Part shown: piece by piece, positions 28,212-37,059 of the stretch
Layout: the number at the start of each line of letters is the position of its first letter
How positions within the stretch are numbered: position 1 is the stretch's first letter
NCBI RefSeq assembly: GCF_018688235.1
Contig: NZ_CP061313.1
Location: forward strand, 1,285,130 to 1,349,129
Reading direction: 5' to 3'
From: Polynucleobacter sp. AP-Nino-20-G2
Lineage (GTDB): Bacteria; Pseudomonadota; Gammaproteobacteria; Burkholderiales; Burkholderiaceae
Length of the DNA: 64,000 nucleotides
Notes under the pieces: generated by a model
Database searches by the model: none
Told to the model about the DNA's origin: nothing
What the model saw: only the letters and a program-made list of their open reading frames with translations
Made by a program: the position numbers and the translations under genes

Positions 28212-29576
28212 CTAGCTCAGCTCTGCAGCAGCAGAGATAGCTTGATCAATGCGCTCCACCGGAATCACCTTTAATCCAGGAATCTTAGTCTTAGGCATGT
28301 TTGCTTTTGGAATGATGGCTACCGTAAAGCCAAGCTTTGCAGCCTCCTTCAAGCGCTCTTGACCACGTGGGCAAGGACGAATCTCTCCGGCCAAACCAAC
28401 CTCTCCAAATACGATTAACTCTTTAGGCAATGCCTTGTTGCGTATAGAGGACTGAATCGCCAACAATACCGCTAAGTCAGCGGCCGGCTCTGAAATCTTG
28501 ACACCACCAACCGCGTTTAAGAAAACATCCTGATCAAAGCAAGCAACGCCAGCATGGCGATGCAGTACAGCCAAGAGCATTGCCAAGCGAGCCTGCTCTA
28601 AGCCCACAGCCAGCCTTCTTGGGTTGGGGATGTGCGCCGTATCAACGAGCGCCTGAATCTCCACTAACAATGGACGACTACCTTCTTGCGTAACCAGTAC
28701 GCAGGCACCAGGTACCATCTCTGCATGTTGAGATAGGAAAATCGCCGAAGGATTGGCGACACCGCGCAAGCCCTTTTCCGTCATAGCAAAAACACCCAAC
28801 TCATTCACGGCGCCAAAACGATTCTTGATGGAGCGCACCAACCTGAATGAAGAGTGTGTATCGCCCTCAAAATATAAAACCGTATCCACAATATGTTCAA
28901 GTACTCGGGGACCCGCTAAATGGCCGTCTTTAGTGACGTGCCCAACCATCAGCACGCAAATGCCACTTGACTTTGCCGCTCTCGTTAACTGCGCAGCGCA
29001 TTCACGAACCTGAGCCACAGAGCCTGGAGCAGAACTCAATACCTCTGAATACAGCGTCTGAATTGAATCCACCACCAATACCTGGGGCTTCACGGTATCC
29101 ATAATGGAGAGGAGCTTCTCTAACTGAATTTCGGCGAGTACTTCGAGTTGCGGCGCATCTAGAGCAATGCGTTTGGCTCGCAAGGCAATTTGAGCCGCAG
29201 ACTCTTCACCACTGCTATAGAGGACATTCATGCCGGCCGCACTCATTTCGGCAAGCGCTTGCAGCAATAAGGTGGATTTACCAATACCTGGATCACCACC
29301 CAATAGGACCACCCCGCCAGGAACTAATCCACCACCTAAGACACGATCAAATTCTTCTACGCCAGTACTAAATCTAGGCAAATCCTCTGCCGAAATAGCG
29401 GATAACTTTTGACGAGGCAAAGATTGCGCCAGACCTTGAAAGCGAGAATTCGAGCTGACCTCTGGCAGGCCTTCCTCCAGCGTATTCCACGCCTGACAAG
29501 ATGGACATTGCCCCTGCCACTTAGCGGAAGTACCACCACAGGACTGACATATATAGATGGTTTTTATCTTGGCCAA
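28212..29576 (-). CDS. radA: DNA repair protein RadA (TTG start)
   Basis: RecA-like ATPase that drives branch migration in recombination. With the TTG at 29574-29576 (LAKIKTIYICQSCGG) the protein has 454 residues: an N-terminal Cys4 zinc finger (CQSCG and CPSCQ), Walker A GDPGIGKSTLLLQ (about 93-105), the RadA-specific KNRFG motif, and a C-terminal Lon-like domain. An upstream ATG at 29630 would add 18 residues and overlap the preceding gene by 50 bp; the TTG matches the usual MAKxKxxxxC N terminus, so it was preferred. No good ribosome site is seen at either. Confidence 0.93.
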   Translation of the reverse strand: MAKIKTIYICQSCGGTSAKWQGQCPSCQAWNTLEEGLPEVSSNSRFQGLAQSLPRQKLSAISAEDLPRFSTGVEEFDRVLGGGLVPGGVVLLGGDPGIGKSTLLLQALAEMSAAGMNVLYSSGEESAAQIALRAKRIALDAPQLEVLAEIQLEKLLSIMDTVKPQVLVVDSIQTLYSEVLSSAPGSVAQVRECAAQLTRAAKSSGICVLMVGHVTKDGHLAGPRVLEHIVDTVLYFEGDTHSSFRLVRSIKNRFGAVNELGVFAMTEKGLRGVANPSAIFLSQHAEMVPGACVLVTQEGSRPLLVEIQALVDTAHIPNPRRLAVGLEQARLAMLLAVLHRHAGVACFDQDVFLNAVGGVKISEPAADLAVLLAIQSSIRNKALPKELIVFGEVGLAGEIRPCPRGQERLKEAAKLGFTVAIIPKANMPKTKIPGLKVIPVERIDQAISAAAELS

Positions 29577-29580
29577 TGTA

Positions 29581-30090
29581 TTAATCGAGCTGAGTGCCCG
29601 CTTTATTTTCTTGAGCACGCCTAGGCGCATCTTTACGACGCTGCTCTACATCTGCAGCCCGGGCTGCAGCGGCCTTTTGCTTCTCTTCAAACTCCTTTTG
29701 ATTGGCTGCGCGTTCGGCAGCCTTCTCAGCAGAACCGCGTTCAGCAATCTTTGCAGCATCGCGCTGATCTTTAAGACTGGTGCGCAACTTACGCTGAACC
29801 TCATGCAACTCAACTTCCTGCGCCTGAATCGGGTCAATCTCCTTACGATACTGCGCACGAGACTCAGCCAAGCAACGATTTACCCAATACTGTTGATAAC
29901 ACTCGTTATTGGTTTTTTCCCAACGATACTTAGCCCAGTCACGCTGTAGCTCTAGCTCTTGCTCAATTTTATCGAGCTGCTCGAGCTGAGCCTCTTCTGC
30001 AGGCGTCGCTAATACCAAGCTACTGAATGAGCAGATGAGTAAGAAAACACCGCAGGAAAACAACGAGCGTAAAGTAATCGGCTTTTTCAA
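29581..30090 (-). CDS. Small exported coiled-coil protein, function unknown
   Basis: 169 residues with a clear signal peptide (KKP, then a hydrophobic core ending LVLATPA, residues 1 to about 30), then a charged helical region rich in E, K, Q, R and A. Two cysteines (NECYQQYWVNRC) are spaced so that they could form a disulfide, and the C-terminal part is strongly heptad-like (AAERAANQKEFEEKQ). The family is not recognised; an import/TolA-like label would reflect composition only. The start overlaps the kup stop by 4 bp and the end is 4 bp before radA, so it is probably co-transcribed with them. A periplasmic location is inferred. Confidence 0.8.
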   Translation of the reverse strand: MKKPITLRSLFSCGVFLLICSFSSLVLATPAEEAQLEQLDKIEQELELQRDWAKYRWEKTNNECYQQYWVNRCLAESRAQYRKEIDPIQAQEVELHEVQRKLRTSLKDQRDAAKIAERGSAEKAAERAANQKEFEEKQKAAAARAADVEQRRKDAPRRAQENKAGTQLD

Positions 30091-32030
30091 ATCTCAACCT
30101 TCGCACCAAGCTCAACCAAGCGGTTAGCAGGAATCTTAAAGAAGTCCGATTGACGACCTGCGTTTTGATACATCCAGCAGAACAAACGTTCACGCCATAA
30201 GGCCATACCAGGCAACTCCGTTGCCACAATCGTATCTCGAGATAAAAAGAATGAGGTGTCCATTAAATTGAACTTCAGGCCCGATGACTTTTCAATTAAC
30301 TCAATAATCTTGCCCATGTCCGGAGTTTCATTAAATCCGTAAACAGCCCTAACAACATAGATGTTATTTCCGAGATCGCGCAAGTTAATGCGCTCTTCAT
30401 CCTTTACATAAGGAACATCCCAAATGCTGACCTTCAGGAAAAATACTCTTTCATGCAGCACATGGTTGTGCTTGAGATTGTGCAGGAAAGAAACGGGCAG
30501 ATAGTCAACATGCGCAGTCAAGAAAATTGCCGTACCCTCTACTCGATGCGGAGGGTTTTTCATCAGAACATCGATGAAGCCTTTCAGTTCAATGCCTTCT
30601 TCCATGGCGCGCTGACGCAATAACTTGCGACCCTGATACCAAGTCATTAAGAGCAAGAAGCAAGCTGCACCCAATAACAATGGGAACCAACCGCCTTCTA
30701 AGATCTTTAATAGATTGGCGGTTAAGAATGCTAAGTCAACGATCAAGAATGCGCTAATCACCAAAGTGACCAATAGCGTATTCCAGCGCCAAACTATTCG
30801 CATCACAATGGCTGCCAAGAAAGTGGTCACAATCATTGTGGTCGTAACCGCAATGCCATAGGCGGCAGCTAAATTCTCAGACTTCTTAAACGCAAGCACC
30901 ACCGCAATCACCAAAACCAATAAGCTCCAATTGACCAGAGGCATATAAATCTGGCCAATTTCACGATCAGAGGTATGGCGAATCTTCATACGCGGGACAA
31001 AACCCAATAGGATCGCCTGGCTTGTCATAGAAAATGCCCCCGAGATCACTGCTTGTGAGGCGATCACAGTGGCCAATGTGGCGAGTATCACTAACGGAAA
31101 TACAAAACCCTCTGGAACCATTAAGAAAAATGGATTGGTAATGTTCTCAGGATGATTTAAGAACATTGCACCTTGACCAAAATAATTCAAGATCAAACAA
31201 GGCATCACAATAAAGAACCAGCCCAGGCGAATAGGTTTAGCACCAAAATGCCCCATATCCGCATAAAGCGCCTCTGCGCCGGTTAAAACTAAGAAGACGG
31301 CACCAAGAACAATAAACCCCTGCAAAGCATGCTCATCCATAAATTGAATGGCATACAAAGGATTGATTGCAGCAAAAATTGCAGGGTTATCAATCACCTG
31401 ATAAATACCCATTAAACCAATCACCGCAAACCACAGCAACATGACTGGTCCAAATAAATTACCCACCACCGCGGTACCGGTCTTTTGTATGAAAAACAAA
31501 ATAACCAAAATCACAATCGTGGTTGGAATGATGTAACGAGTAAAGTCATGCGAGATAACCTCCATACCCTCCACGGCGGAGAGAACGGAAATAGCTGGGG
31601 TGATGATGGCATCGCCGTAGAACATGCAGGCCCCAAAAACCCCCGCCATGATGATTAGTAGGGATCGCTTTGATCCAGTTGGCGCTGTGCGTAGTGCCAA
31701 TGCCATCAGGGCCAGAATTCCACCCTCGCCATGGTTATTGGCGCGCATCACAAACATCACATACTTGAGCGAGACCACAATCGCGAAAGCCCAGAAAACC
31801 ATCGAAATCACACCATAAACAGCCTCGGGTGAAAAAGGAATGCCATGCTCAGGACTGAAGCATTCTTTCAGAGCATATAAAGGACTGGTTCCAATATCTC
31901 CAAAAACCACGCCAATGGCTGCAAGCATGAGTGAGAATGAGGCGCCTTTTGGGTGATCTTGCTCTTGGCGAGAAATCTCAACCGGTCTTAATAAAGAGGA
32001 TTGGGAAAACTCCGGGTTACTGACTGACAT
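30087..32030 (-). CDS. kup: Low-affinity potassium uptake protein Kup
   Basis: H+/K+ symporter of the KUP/HAK/KT family. The 647 residues have about 12 membrane segments in the first 440 and a cytoplasmic C-terminal domain of about 190. The IGVVFGDIGTSPLYALKECF motif (about residues 39-58) is the family signature. The ATG is immediately preceded by AATAGGCC, so the ribosome site is weak. It is first in a kup-hypothetical-radA run. Confidence 0.97.
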   Translation of the reverse strand: MSVSNPEFSQSSLLRPVEISRQEQDHPKGASFSLMLAAIGVVFGDIGTSPLYALKECFSPEHGIPFSPEAVYGVISMVFWAFAIVVSLKYVMFVMRANNHGEGGILALMALALRTAPTGSKRSLLIIMAGVFGACMFYGDAIITPAISVLSAVEGMEVISHDFTRYIIPTTIVILVILFFIQKTGTAVVGNLFGPVMLLWFAVIGLMGIYQVIDNPAIFAAINPLYAIQFMDEHALQGFIVLGAVFLVLTGAEALYADMGHFGAKPIRLGWFFIVMPCLILNYFGQGAMFLNHPENITNPFFLMVPEGFVFPLVILATLATVIASQAVISGAFSMTSQAILLGFVPRMKIRHTSDREIGQIYMPLVNWSLLVLVIAVVLAFKKSENLAAAYGIAVTTTMIVTTFLAAIVMRIVWRWNTLLVTLVISAFLIVDLAFLTANLLKILEGGWFPLLLGAACFLLLMTWYQGRKLLRQRAMEEGIELKGFIDVLMKNPPHRVEGTAIFLTAHVDYLPVSFLHNLKHNHVLHERVFFLKVSIWDVPYVKDEERINLRDLGNNIYVVRAVYGFNETPDMGKIIELIEKSSGLKFNLMDTSFFLSRDTIVATELPGMALWRERLFCWMYQNAGRQSDFFKIPANRLVELGAKVEI

Positions 32031-32144
32031 TAATAGGCCTCATCTCAATGTTGCGTGGCAATATGTTACTCCTTATGCAGGCTGACTTAGGGCTCATATT
32101 TGCCCTTCAAAACCCCATATTCCACCGCTATTTCAAGGAATACC

Positions 32145-32174
32145 TCGACAGAGATGGTCAAAAAATGGTAGAAT
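32145..32174 (+). promoter_or_regulatory. Promoter of tRNA-fMet
   Basis: TCGACA (32145-32150), an 18 bp spacer and TAGAAT (32169-32174) form a good sigma-70-type promoter. Its predicted start, near 32181, is about 6 nt before the mature tRNA 5' end. Confidence 0.7.
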
Positions 32175-32186
32175 TACAGCTTCAGA

Positions 32187-32263
<77 letters not shown>

Positions 32264-32272
32264 AATAAGTAG

Positions 32273-32310
32273 AAGGCTTCTAGGTCAATTGACTCAGAAG
32301 CCTTTTTGCT
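32273..32310 (+). terminator. Intrinsic terminator after tRNA-fMet
   Basis: AAGGCTTCT (32273-32281) pairs with AGAAGCCTT (32296-32304), followed by TTTTGCTTTT. It starts 9 bp after the tRNA CCA end. The rest of the gap to 32469 holds only the presumed promoter of the next gene. Confidence 0.8.
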
Positions 32311-32469
32311 TTTATGTAGACAGAGTGACTGAATTGTGACTCCCTAAAGTGGGGCTCAAACATCCCTAAATTAGGGATAAACAGCTCCCGCATAATCAAA
32401 CACTCTACTATTCTGAAATTGATGATCTTTAGTCAATCCGCCTGGATTGAAACTTTTGGAGAATGTGCA

Positions 32470-33438
32470 ATGACACTATTAAGCAAACTGGCTGCGATCG
32501 CCATAAGCTCTTTAACCAGCTTTGGAGCAATTGCCCAGACCTACCCCACTAAACCTATACGCATCATTGTTCCATTTGCCCCTGGTGGTAGTACAGACAT
32601 TATTGCGCGCAGTATGGCTGACCCATTAAGCAAGCAACTAGGTCAACCAGTGATTGTGGAAAACAAGGCTGGCGGCGGAGGCTCAGTTGGCGCCCTTGAG
32701 GTAATGCGCGCCCCAAAAGACGGCTACACATTGGGAATTGCTACCGTATCGACCACTGCGTCCAATCCAGCCATCAATACCAAAATTGGCTACGACCCGA
32801 TTAAGGATTTCACACCCATTACCAATATTGCTGCGACCCCTAATGTCATCGTAGTGAACCCATCCTTTCCGGCTCGTGACTTCAAAACCTTTATGGAAGT
32901 CATTAAGAAGAATCCGGGCAAATACTCCTACGCCAGTTCTGGCACGGGCGGTATTGGGCATATGCAAACCGAACTCTTCAAGAGTTTGAGCGGGACCTTT
33001 ATCGTTCATATCCCCTACCGTGGCGCAGGCCCCGGCTTAGTTGATGTCGTTGCAGGACAGGTTCCCATCATGTTCGACAACCTACCTTCCGCCCTACCCT
33101 TCATCAAGGATGGAAGACTCATTCCGATTGTGATCGCCGCACCAAAGCGCTTGGCTCAATTACCAAACGTTCCCACATTCGCGGAAGTAGGTCTTGCACC
33201 AGCAAACAGAATGGCTTACTACGGCTTATTGGGCCCTGCTGGATTACCAAAAGATGTCGTAGACAAGATTTATGCGGCTGCGCAAAAAGTGGTGCAGGAT
33301 CCCGCTGTTAAAAAACGTATCGAAGAAACGGGCTCGATCATTAACGTAAATGGTCCAGAAGCATTCTCCAAAGAGATTGCTTCGGAGTATTCCACTTATA
33401 AGGGTGTAGTTGCCAAGCAAAAACTAGAATTAGAGTAA
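32470..33438 (+). CDS. Bug/TctC-family periplasmic substrate-binding protein
   Basis: Solute-binding protein of the tripartite tricarboxylate transporter type, a family greatly expanded in Burkholderiales. The 322 residues have a signal peptide ending near FGAIAQ (residues 1 to about 24) and the family pattern YPTKPIRIIVPFAPGGSTDIIARSM. Start ATG 32470 has GGAGAA 7 bases upstream; the frame is open to 32419 but that start lacks a ribosome site. No membrane subunits (TctA/TctB) are nearby, so it is an orphan receptor; the ligand is unknown. Confidence 0.92.
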   Translation: MTLLSKLAAIAISSLTSFGAIAQTYPTKPIRIIVPFAPGGSTDIIARSMADPLSKQLGQPVIVENKAGGGGSVGALEVMRAPKDGYTLGIATVSTTASNPAINTKIGYDPIKDFTPITNIAATPNVIVVNPSFPARDFKTFMEVIKKNPGKYSYASSGTGGIGHMQTELFKSLSGTFIVHIPYRGAGPGLVDVVAGQVPIMFDNLPSALPFIKDGRLIPIVIAAPKRLAQLPNVPTFAEVGLAPANRMAYYGLLGPAGLPKDVVDKIYAAAQKVVQDPAVKKRIEETGSIINVNGPEAFSKEIASEYSTYKGVVAKQKLELE

Positions 33439-33458
33439 GCGCTTGAAGCTCCAATAAA

Positions 33459-33487
33459 AAACCGCCTTTTTTCTGGCGGTTTTTTAT
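33459..33487 (+). terminator. Intrinsic terminator after the Bug-type gene
   Basis: ACCGCC and GGCGGT around a CTTTTTTCT-type loop (33461-33480) are followed by TTTTTATT. It lies about 20 bp after the stop. An A-run on the 5' side makes it possibly bidirectional, which would also serve the convergent gene ending at 33536. Confidence 0.85.
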
Positions 33488-33535
33488 TGCTTCTGAGTGA
33501 GTCACTTTCCGCATACATCATTGATGTAAATGCCC

Positions 33536-34159
33536 CTATTGGTTCATCGGCATTTGCTTCGGAGCGCCCTGGGGCATGCCACTGCCATTCATCATTTGCT
33601 GATGAATATCTTTCATGCTGCCATGCATGGCAGGATCGCAATGCTCGTATCCTGTAGCGCTTGAAGCGCCACCCATCTCATGACCTATGCCCTTGTAACC
33701 CAAGAGCGCAGGATCAAGCATGCCGGCAATCATGGCGATATGCCCAAACACCAAAAACAAGGCGACACAAATAGCATGAACTCGTAACTTGCCCATTTGA
33801 TCAAGAGCCTTGTTTACAAAACCAAATTCCTGCAAGGCAATCCAAATCAAAGGCAAGCCACCTATCAAGTAACTACCCACTGCAATCACATCTATCGCAG
33901 TTCTCCATTCACCATTTTTAGTAATGGGCAATACAGCAGTAGCCATCAAATACACAATGATGCCAATGAAATACAGCCCTACTGCCGTTCCCGAAAAACG
34001 ATTAAGGTGATACACAAAGCCATCGAACTTACGGGTAAATAGAATGTATAACTCGGTGATTGCCAATGTCTCAGCAAGCACAACAGGGATTGCCATAAAG
34101 ATTAAAAGATTCCAGGGCTGGTTATCAGCCAGTAACTGCATATAGTGAGTCATATTCAT
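33536..34159 (-). CDS. Multi-pass membrane protein with Met/His-rich tail, function unknown
   Basis: 207 residues with about four hydrophobic segments (around 16-40, 55-80, 90-115 and 127-150) and a C-terminal tail of about 45 residues rich in Met, His and Gly (HCDPAMHGSM, HQQMMNGSGM, KQMPMNQ). The tail looks like a copper-type metal-binding region. I have seen similar proteins labelled permease or DUF6803, but this is from memory and uncertain. GGAGAA lies 5 bases before the ATG at 34159; a second ATG follows at 34153. The gene lies 54 bp downstream of the next small gene on the same strand. Confidence 0.75.
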   Translation of the reverse strand: MNMTHYMQLLADNQPWNLLIFMAIPVVLAETLAITELYILFTRKFDGFVYHLNRFSGTAVGLYFIGIIVYLMATAVLPITKNGEWRTAIDVIAVGSYLIGGLPLIWIALQEFGFVNKALDQMGKLRVHAICVALFLVFGHIAMIAGMLDPALLGYKGIGHEMGGASSATGYEHCDPAMHGSMKDIHQQMMNGSGMPQGAPKQMPMNQ

Positions 34160-34213
34160 TGCACTTCTCCAAAATCAAAAATTATTAAAAGGCAAATTGC
34201 CATCTACATGAAT

Positions 34214-34552
34214 TTATGCCTGATTTTTGGGAGGCTTATAAATAGATTCTGCAATGTTAGAGATCAATTTAGATCCGTAGCCAAATGAATAGGCATGGGA
34301 TTGCTCGGGATGACTAAAGATAAACGGGGTATTTAAGACTGCGATAGTGGAACAACAGTAGTGGCCCGTAGCTGTCCCATAGCTGGAAGCCCCGCCTTCA
34401 TATTGATCTGCATTGACTGCAGTCTCACAATGGTCATGACCAGCAATATCGGTTGCTGCCAAACTTGTATGAGCGATTTGAAATGGCATCGATGCGGCAT
34501 TCACCATGCCGATAAGGAGACTTAGACAGAATAGGATTACCACCTTCTTCAT
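34214..34552 (-). CDS. Small exported Cys/His-containing protein, possibly metal-related
   Basis: 112 residues beginning with a signal peptide (KKVVILFCLSLLIGMVNAA, residues 2 to about 20). The mature part holds GHDHCE and GHYCC clusters and ends ESIYKPPKNQA. The pattern of an exported short protein with paired Cys/His and a PP-containing end resembles DUF2946/CopL-like proteins found in copper loci, but identity is not secure. It starts 4 bp after the comEC stop, so it may be read from the comEC transcript, and precedes the Met/His-rich membrane protein. Confidence 0.7.
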   Translation of the reverse strand: MKKVVILFCLSLLIGMVNAASMPFQIAHTSLAATDIAGHDHCETAVNADQYEGGASSYGTATGHYCCSTIAVLNTPFIFSHPEQSHAYSFGYGSKLISNIAESIYKPPKNQA

Positions 34553-34556
34553 TCTT

Positions 34557-37055
34557 TCAGTTTACGCTCAATTCTGGCCTACGGTGCCATAAACGCATTG
34601 ACTGATTTCTCCAAAATAACGGACTTTCCTTTGAGGGATTTGCGGCTTTAAATGTCCAAATTTGAGCCCCTGTGTTTGGGGTTTGGGTAAATGGAATACC
34701 TAAAGCCTGATAACGAGCACTGACTGTGGGGTGGGGGTGGCCATAGCGATTGCGATAACCGTTTTGGGCAAATGCCACGTCTGGACTTAAGACCTGCAAA
34801 AGCTCAAGGGATGAAGATGTTTTACTACCATGATGCGGTGCCATAAAGATTAGCTCTCTATCCCCCACATTGTCTAAAGCGCTAGCATCCAAGCGAGCGG
34901 TGATTTCAGCCTCACCCTGCCTCTCTACGTCACCAGTTAACCAGAACGAGGTGTTGTGATTACGCACCTCTAGAACGCAACTCATTTCGTTTGGCTTGCC
35001 TGGCTGGCGCTCTTCAAAGCGAGTGTCTTCATGCGGATGCCAGATATAAAACTCCACTCCATCCCAAACCCAATTCTGACCAAAGCGACAAGGAATCGCC
35101 GGAATCTGGCGTGCCGCTAAGTTTTTCAATAAAGGATTTGCGCTTGGCAAGGAGCCCATCATGGAATCAAAAGAAATTTCCTTGAGCAAGCTTGCCGCAC
35201 CGCCAATATGGTCGCTATCACTATGACTAATGACCATGCGATCAATTTGATTGATTCCCCGCCCTCGCAGAAACGGCAGAATAGTTCTTTGGCCGGCATC
35301 ATCTTTCCCCTGTATTGGTCCCGTGTCATATAACAGGCTTTTACTAGACGTCTCAAGCAGTACGGCGGTGCCTTGCCCAATATCCAATACGGTGGCACGG
35401 AACTCGCCAGGTACTAGAGATTGAAATGCTGTAGGCCGAATAAATAAGCATAGCGATAAAGAAATCCCTATCAACCTCAATACCCAAGCATCTGCAAGTT
35501 TTCCAGGACGAATTGCGATAACAATTCCAATGGTCGATAAACCAAGTGCCCACCAAGCCGGCTGATTTGACCAAGCCACAGCCCACCTCCAACTCGCCAT
35601 CCAAGCAAGCATGACTGCCAAATATTCCATCGTTGCATGAGCGGGTAGCAATAGCCATTTACCGATGAACTCCGGCAACAATGCTCCGGCAATCGCTAGA
35701 GGTGTCACGATGTAGCTGACAACTGGAATCGCAATCGCATTTGCCAAGGGCGACACAATCGATACCTGATAGAACCAATACAGAGTCAAAGGCAGCAATG
35801 CGATGGTAACAACAGCCTGAACCCGACAAGCTTCACGCAAGGCTTGGGTTAATCTCTGCCTCCAATGCACCTCCAACTCACGCCCTGTAGGGAGGCCAAG
35901 CAATCCGTCAGAATCTTGCATCGCGTAGAGGATGGCAGCTACAGCACCAAATGAAAGCCAAAACCCAGGTGTATAAGGTGCCATGGGATCAATCAATAAT
36001 ACAAATGCTAAAGCCCACCACCAAATATCAAATGAGCGAGGATTTCTGCCCGACCAAAGCGCGAAGGCAACCACACCCACCATATACATGGTTCTTTGCG
36101 CAGGAATCTGAAAGCCTGCTAACCAAGCATAAATAAATGCAGTCAACAAACCCATCGCAGCCGATACCTTAGCAGCCGGAATCAATAAGGGTAAAGATTG
36201 GCGACGCCAAAAAAATGTGGCGAGCATCGCCCCAAATCCAGCCAGCATCGTGACATGGAGTCCCGAAATAGAAATGAGGTGCCCAATACCAGTGGCATTG
36301 AATACCCTCCAATCATCTTGGGCAATCGCATTTTGATCACCCATCACCAAGGCAGCTACCACCCCGCCATACCGCGCATCAGCAGGCAGGGAGCGCTGAA
36401 TCTTTTTCCTTAGCTTCCAGCGTTGATACTCCATCGCCAAGGAAAACTCATGCCATGCAATATCCCGTTCTAGAATTAATTCACCCGACCTGACGGATCC
36501 GCTGGCACCGAAATTCTGGTGAAATGACCAGCGCTCAAAATCAAAGGTGTATGGATTTAGCGAGCCATAAGGACGCTTCACTTTGACCTTCAATCTCCAT
36601 CTCTGACCGGGAATAATTTCCGGCACATCTTGAGGATTGCGCCAGGCTGGTTGCCAGCTTAAATAGACCTGCTTGGGAAATACATCAAGCTCATGCTGAG
36701 CCAAGGTTGCGTGATCGACTTCAAAGGAAAACTTCGCACCCGAAGAAGTGCTCTGAGGCAAAGAATTTGCCCTGCCTTCGAGAATGACATCTTTACCTTC
36801 GTACTCTATAGACAAAATATTATTTAATCTATTTTGCGCATAGTACGCATTCCAAGCAAACCCTACACACAGAAATAAAAGAGAGTTGAATACTCTAGAT
36901 AAGTAAAGGCGCTTTAAATAAACCCAATTCAAATAGCCGCCTATGAAGCAAGTAATACCAATCACAGAGCAAAATAGAGGCCAGCGCCCTGGAAGTTCAG
37001 GCAAAAATAGCAGAAGCGATCCCCCGGCGATAAACGCCGTAATATTAATCCGCAA
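34557..37055 (-). CDS. comEC: DNA internalization competence protein ComEC/Rec2
   Basis: Inner-membrane channel for uptake of single-stranded DNA in natural transformation. The 832 residues have N-terminal membrane segments and a DUF4131/OB-like region (about 1-190), a competence domain with many membrane segments (about 220-520, starting ALVMGDQNAI), and a C-terminal metallo-beta-lactamase-like domain (about 560-800) with VISHSDSDHIGG and APHHGSKTSSS. Complete and undamaged. It is 4 bp after tatD. Confidence 0.95.
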   Translation of the reverse strand: MRINITAFIAGGSLLLFLPELPGRWPLFCSVIGITCFIGGYLNWVYLKRLYLSRVFNSLLFLCVGFAWNAYYAQNRLNNILSIEYEGKDVILEGRANSLPQSTSSGAKFSFEVDHATLAQHELDVFPKQVYLSWQPAWRNPQDVPEIIPGQRWRLKVKVKRPYGSLNPYTFDFERWSFHQNFGASGSVRSGELILERDIAWHEFSLAMEYQRWKLRKKIQRSLPADARYGGVVAALVMGDQNAIAQDDWRVFNATGIGHLISISGLHVTMLAGFGAMLATFFWRRQSLPLLIPAAKVSAAMGLLTAFIYAWLAGFQIPAQRTMYMVGVVAFALWSGRNPRSFDIWWWALAFVLLIDPMAPYTPGFWLSFGAVAAILYAMQDSDGLLGLPTGRELEVHWRQRLTQALREACRVQAVVTIALLPLTLYWFYQVSIVSPLANAIAIPVVSYIVTPLAIAGALLPEFIGKWLLLPAHATMEYLAVMLAWMASWRWAVAWSNQPAWWALGLSTIGIVIAIRPGKLADAWVLRLIGISLSLCLFIRPTAFQSLVPGEFRATVLDIGQGTAVLLETSSKSLLYDTGPIQGKDDAGQRTILPFLRGRGINQIDRMVISHSDSDHIGGAASLLKEISFDSMMGSLPSANPLLKNLAARQIPAIPCRFGQNWVWDGVEFYIWHPHEDTRFEERQPGKPNEMSCVLEVRNHNTSFWLTGDVERQGEAEITARLDASALDNVGDRELIFMAPHHGSKTSSSLELLQVLSPDVAFAQNGYRNRYGHPHPTVSARYQALGIPFTQTPNTGAQIWTFKAANPSKESPLFWRNQSMRLWHRRPELSVN

Positions 37056-37059
37056 GTGT

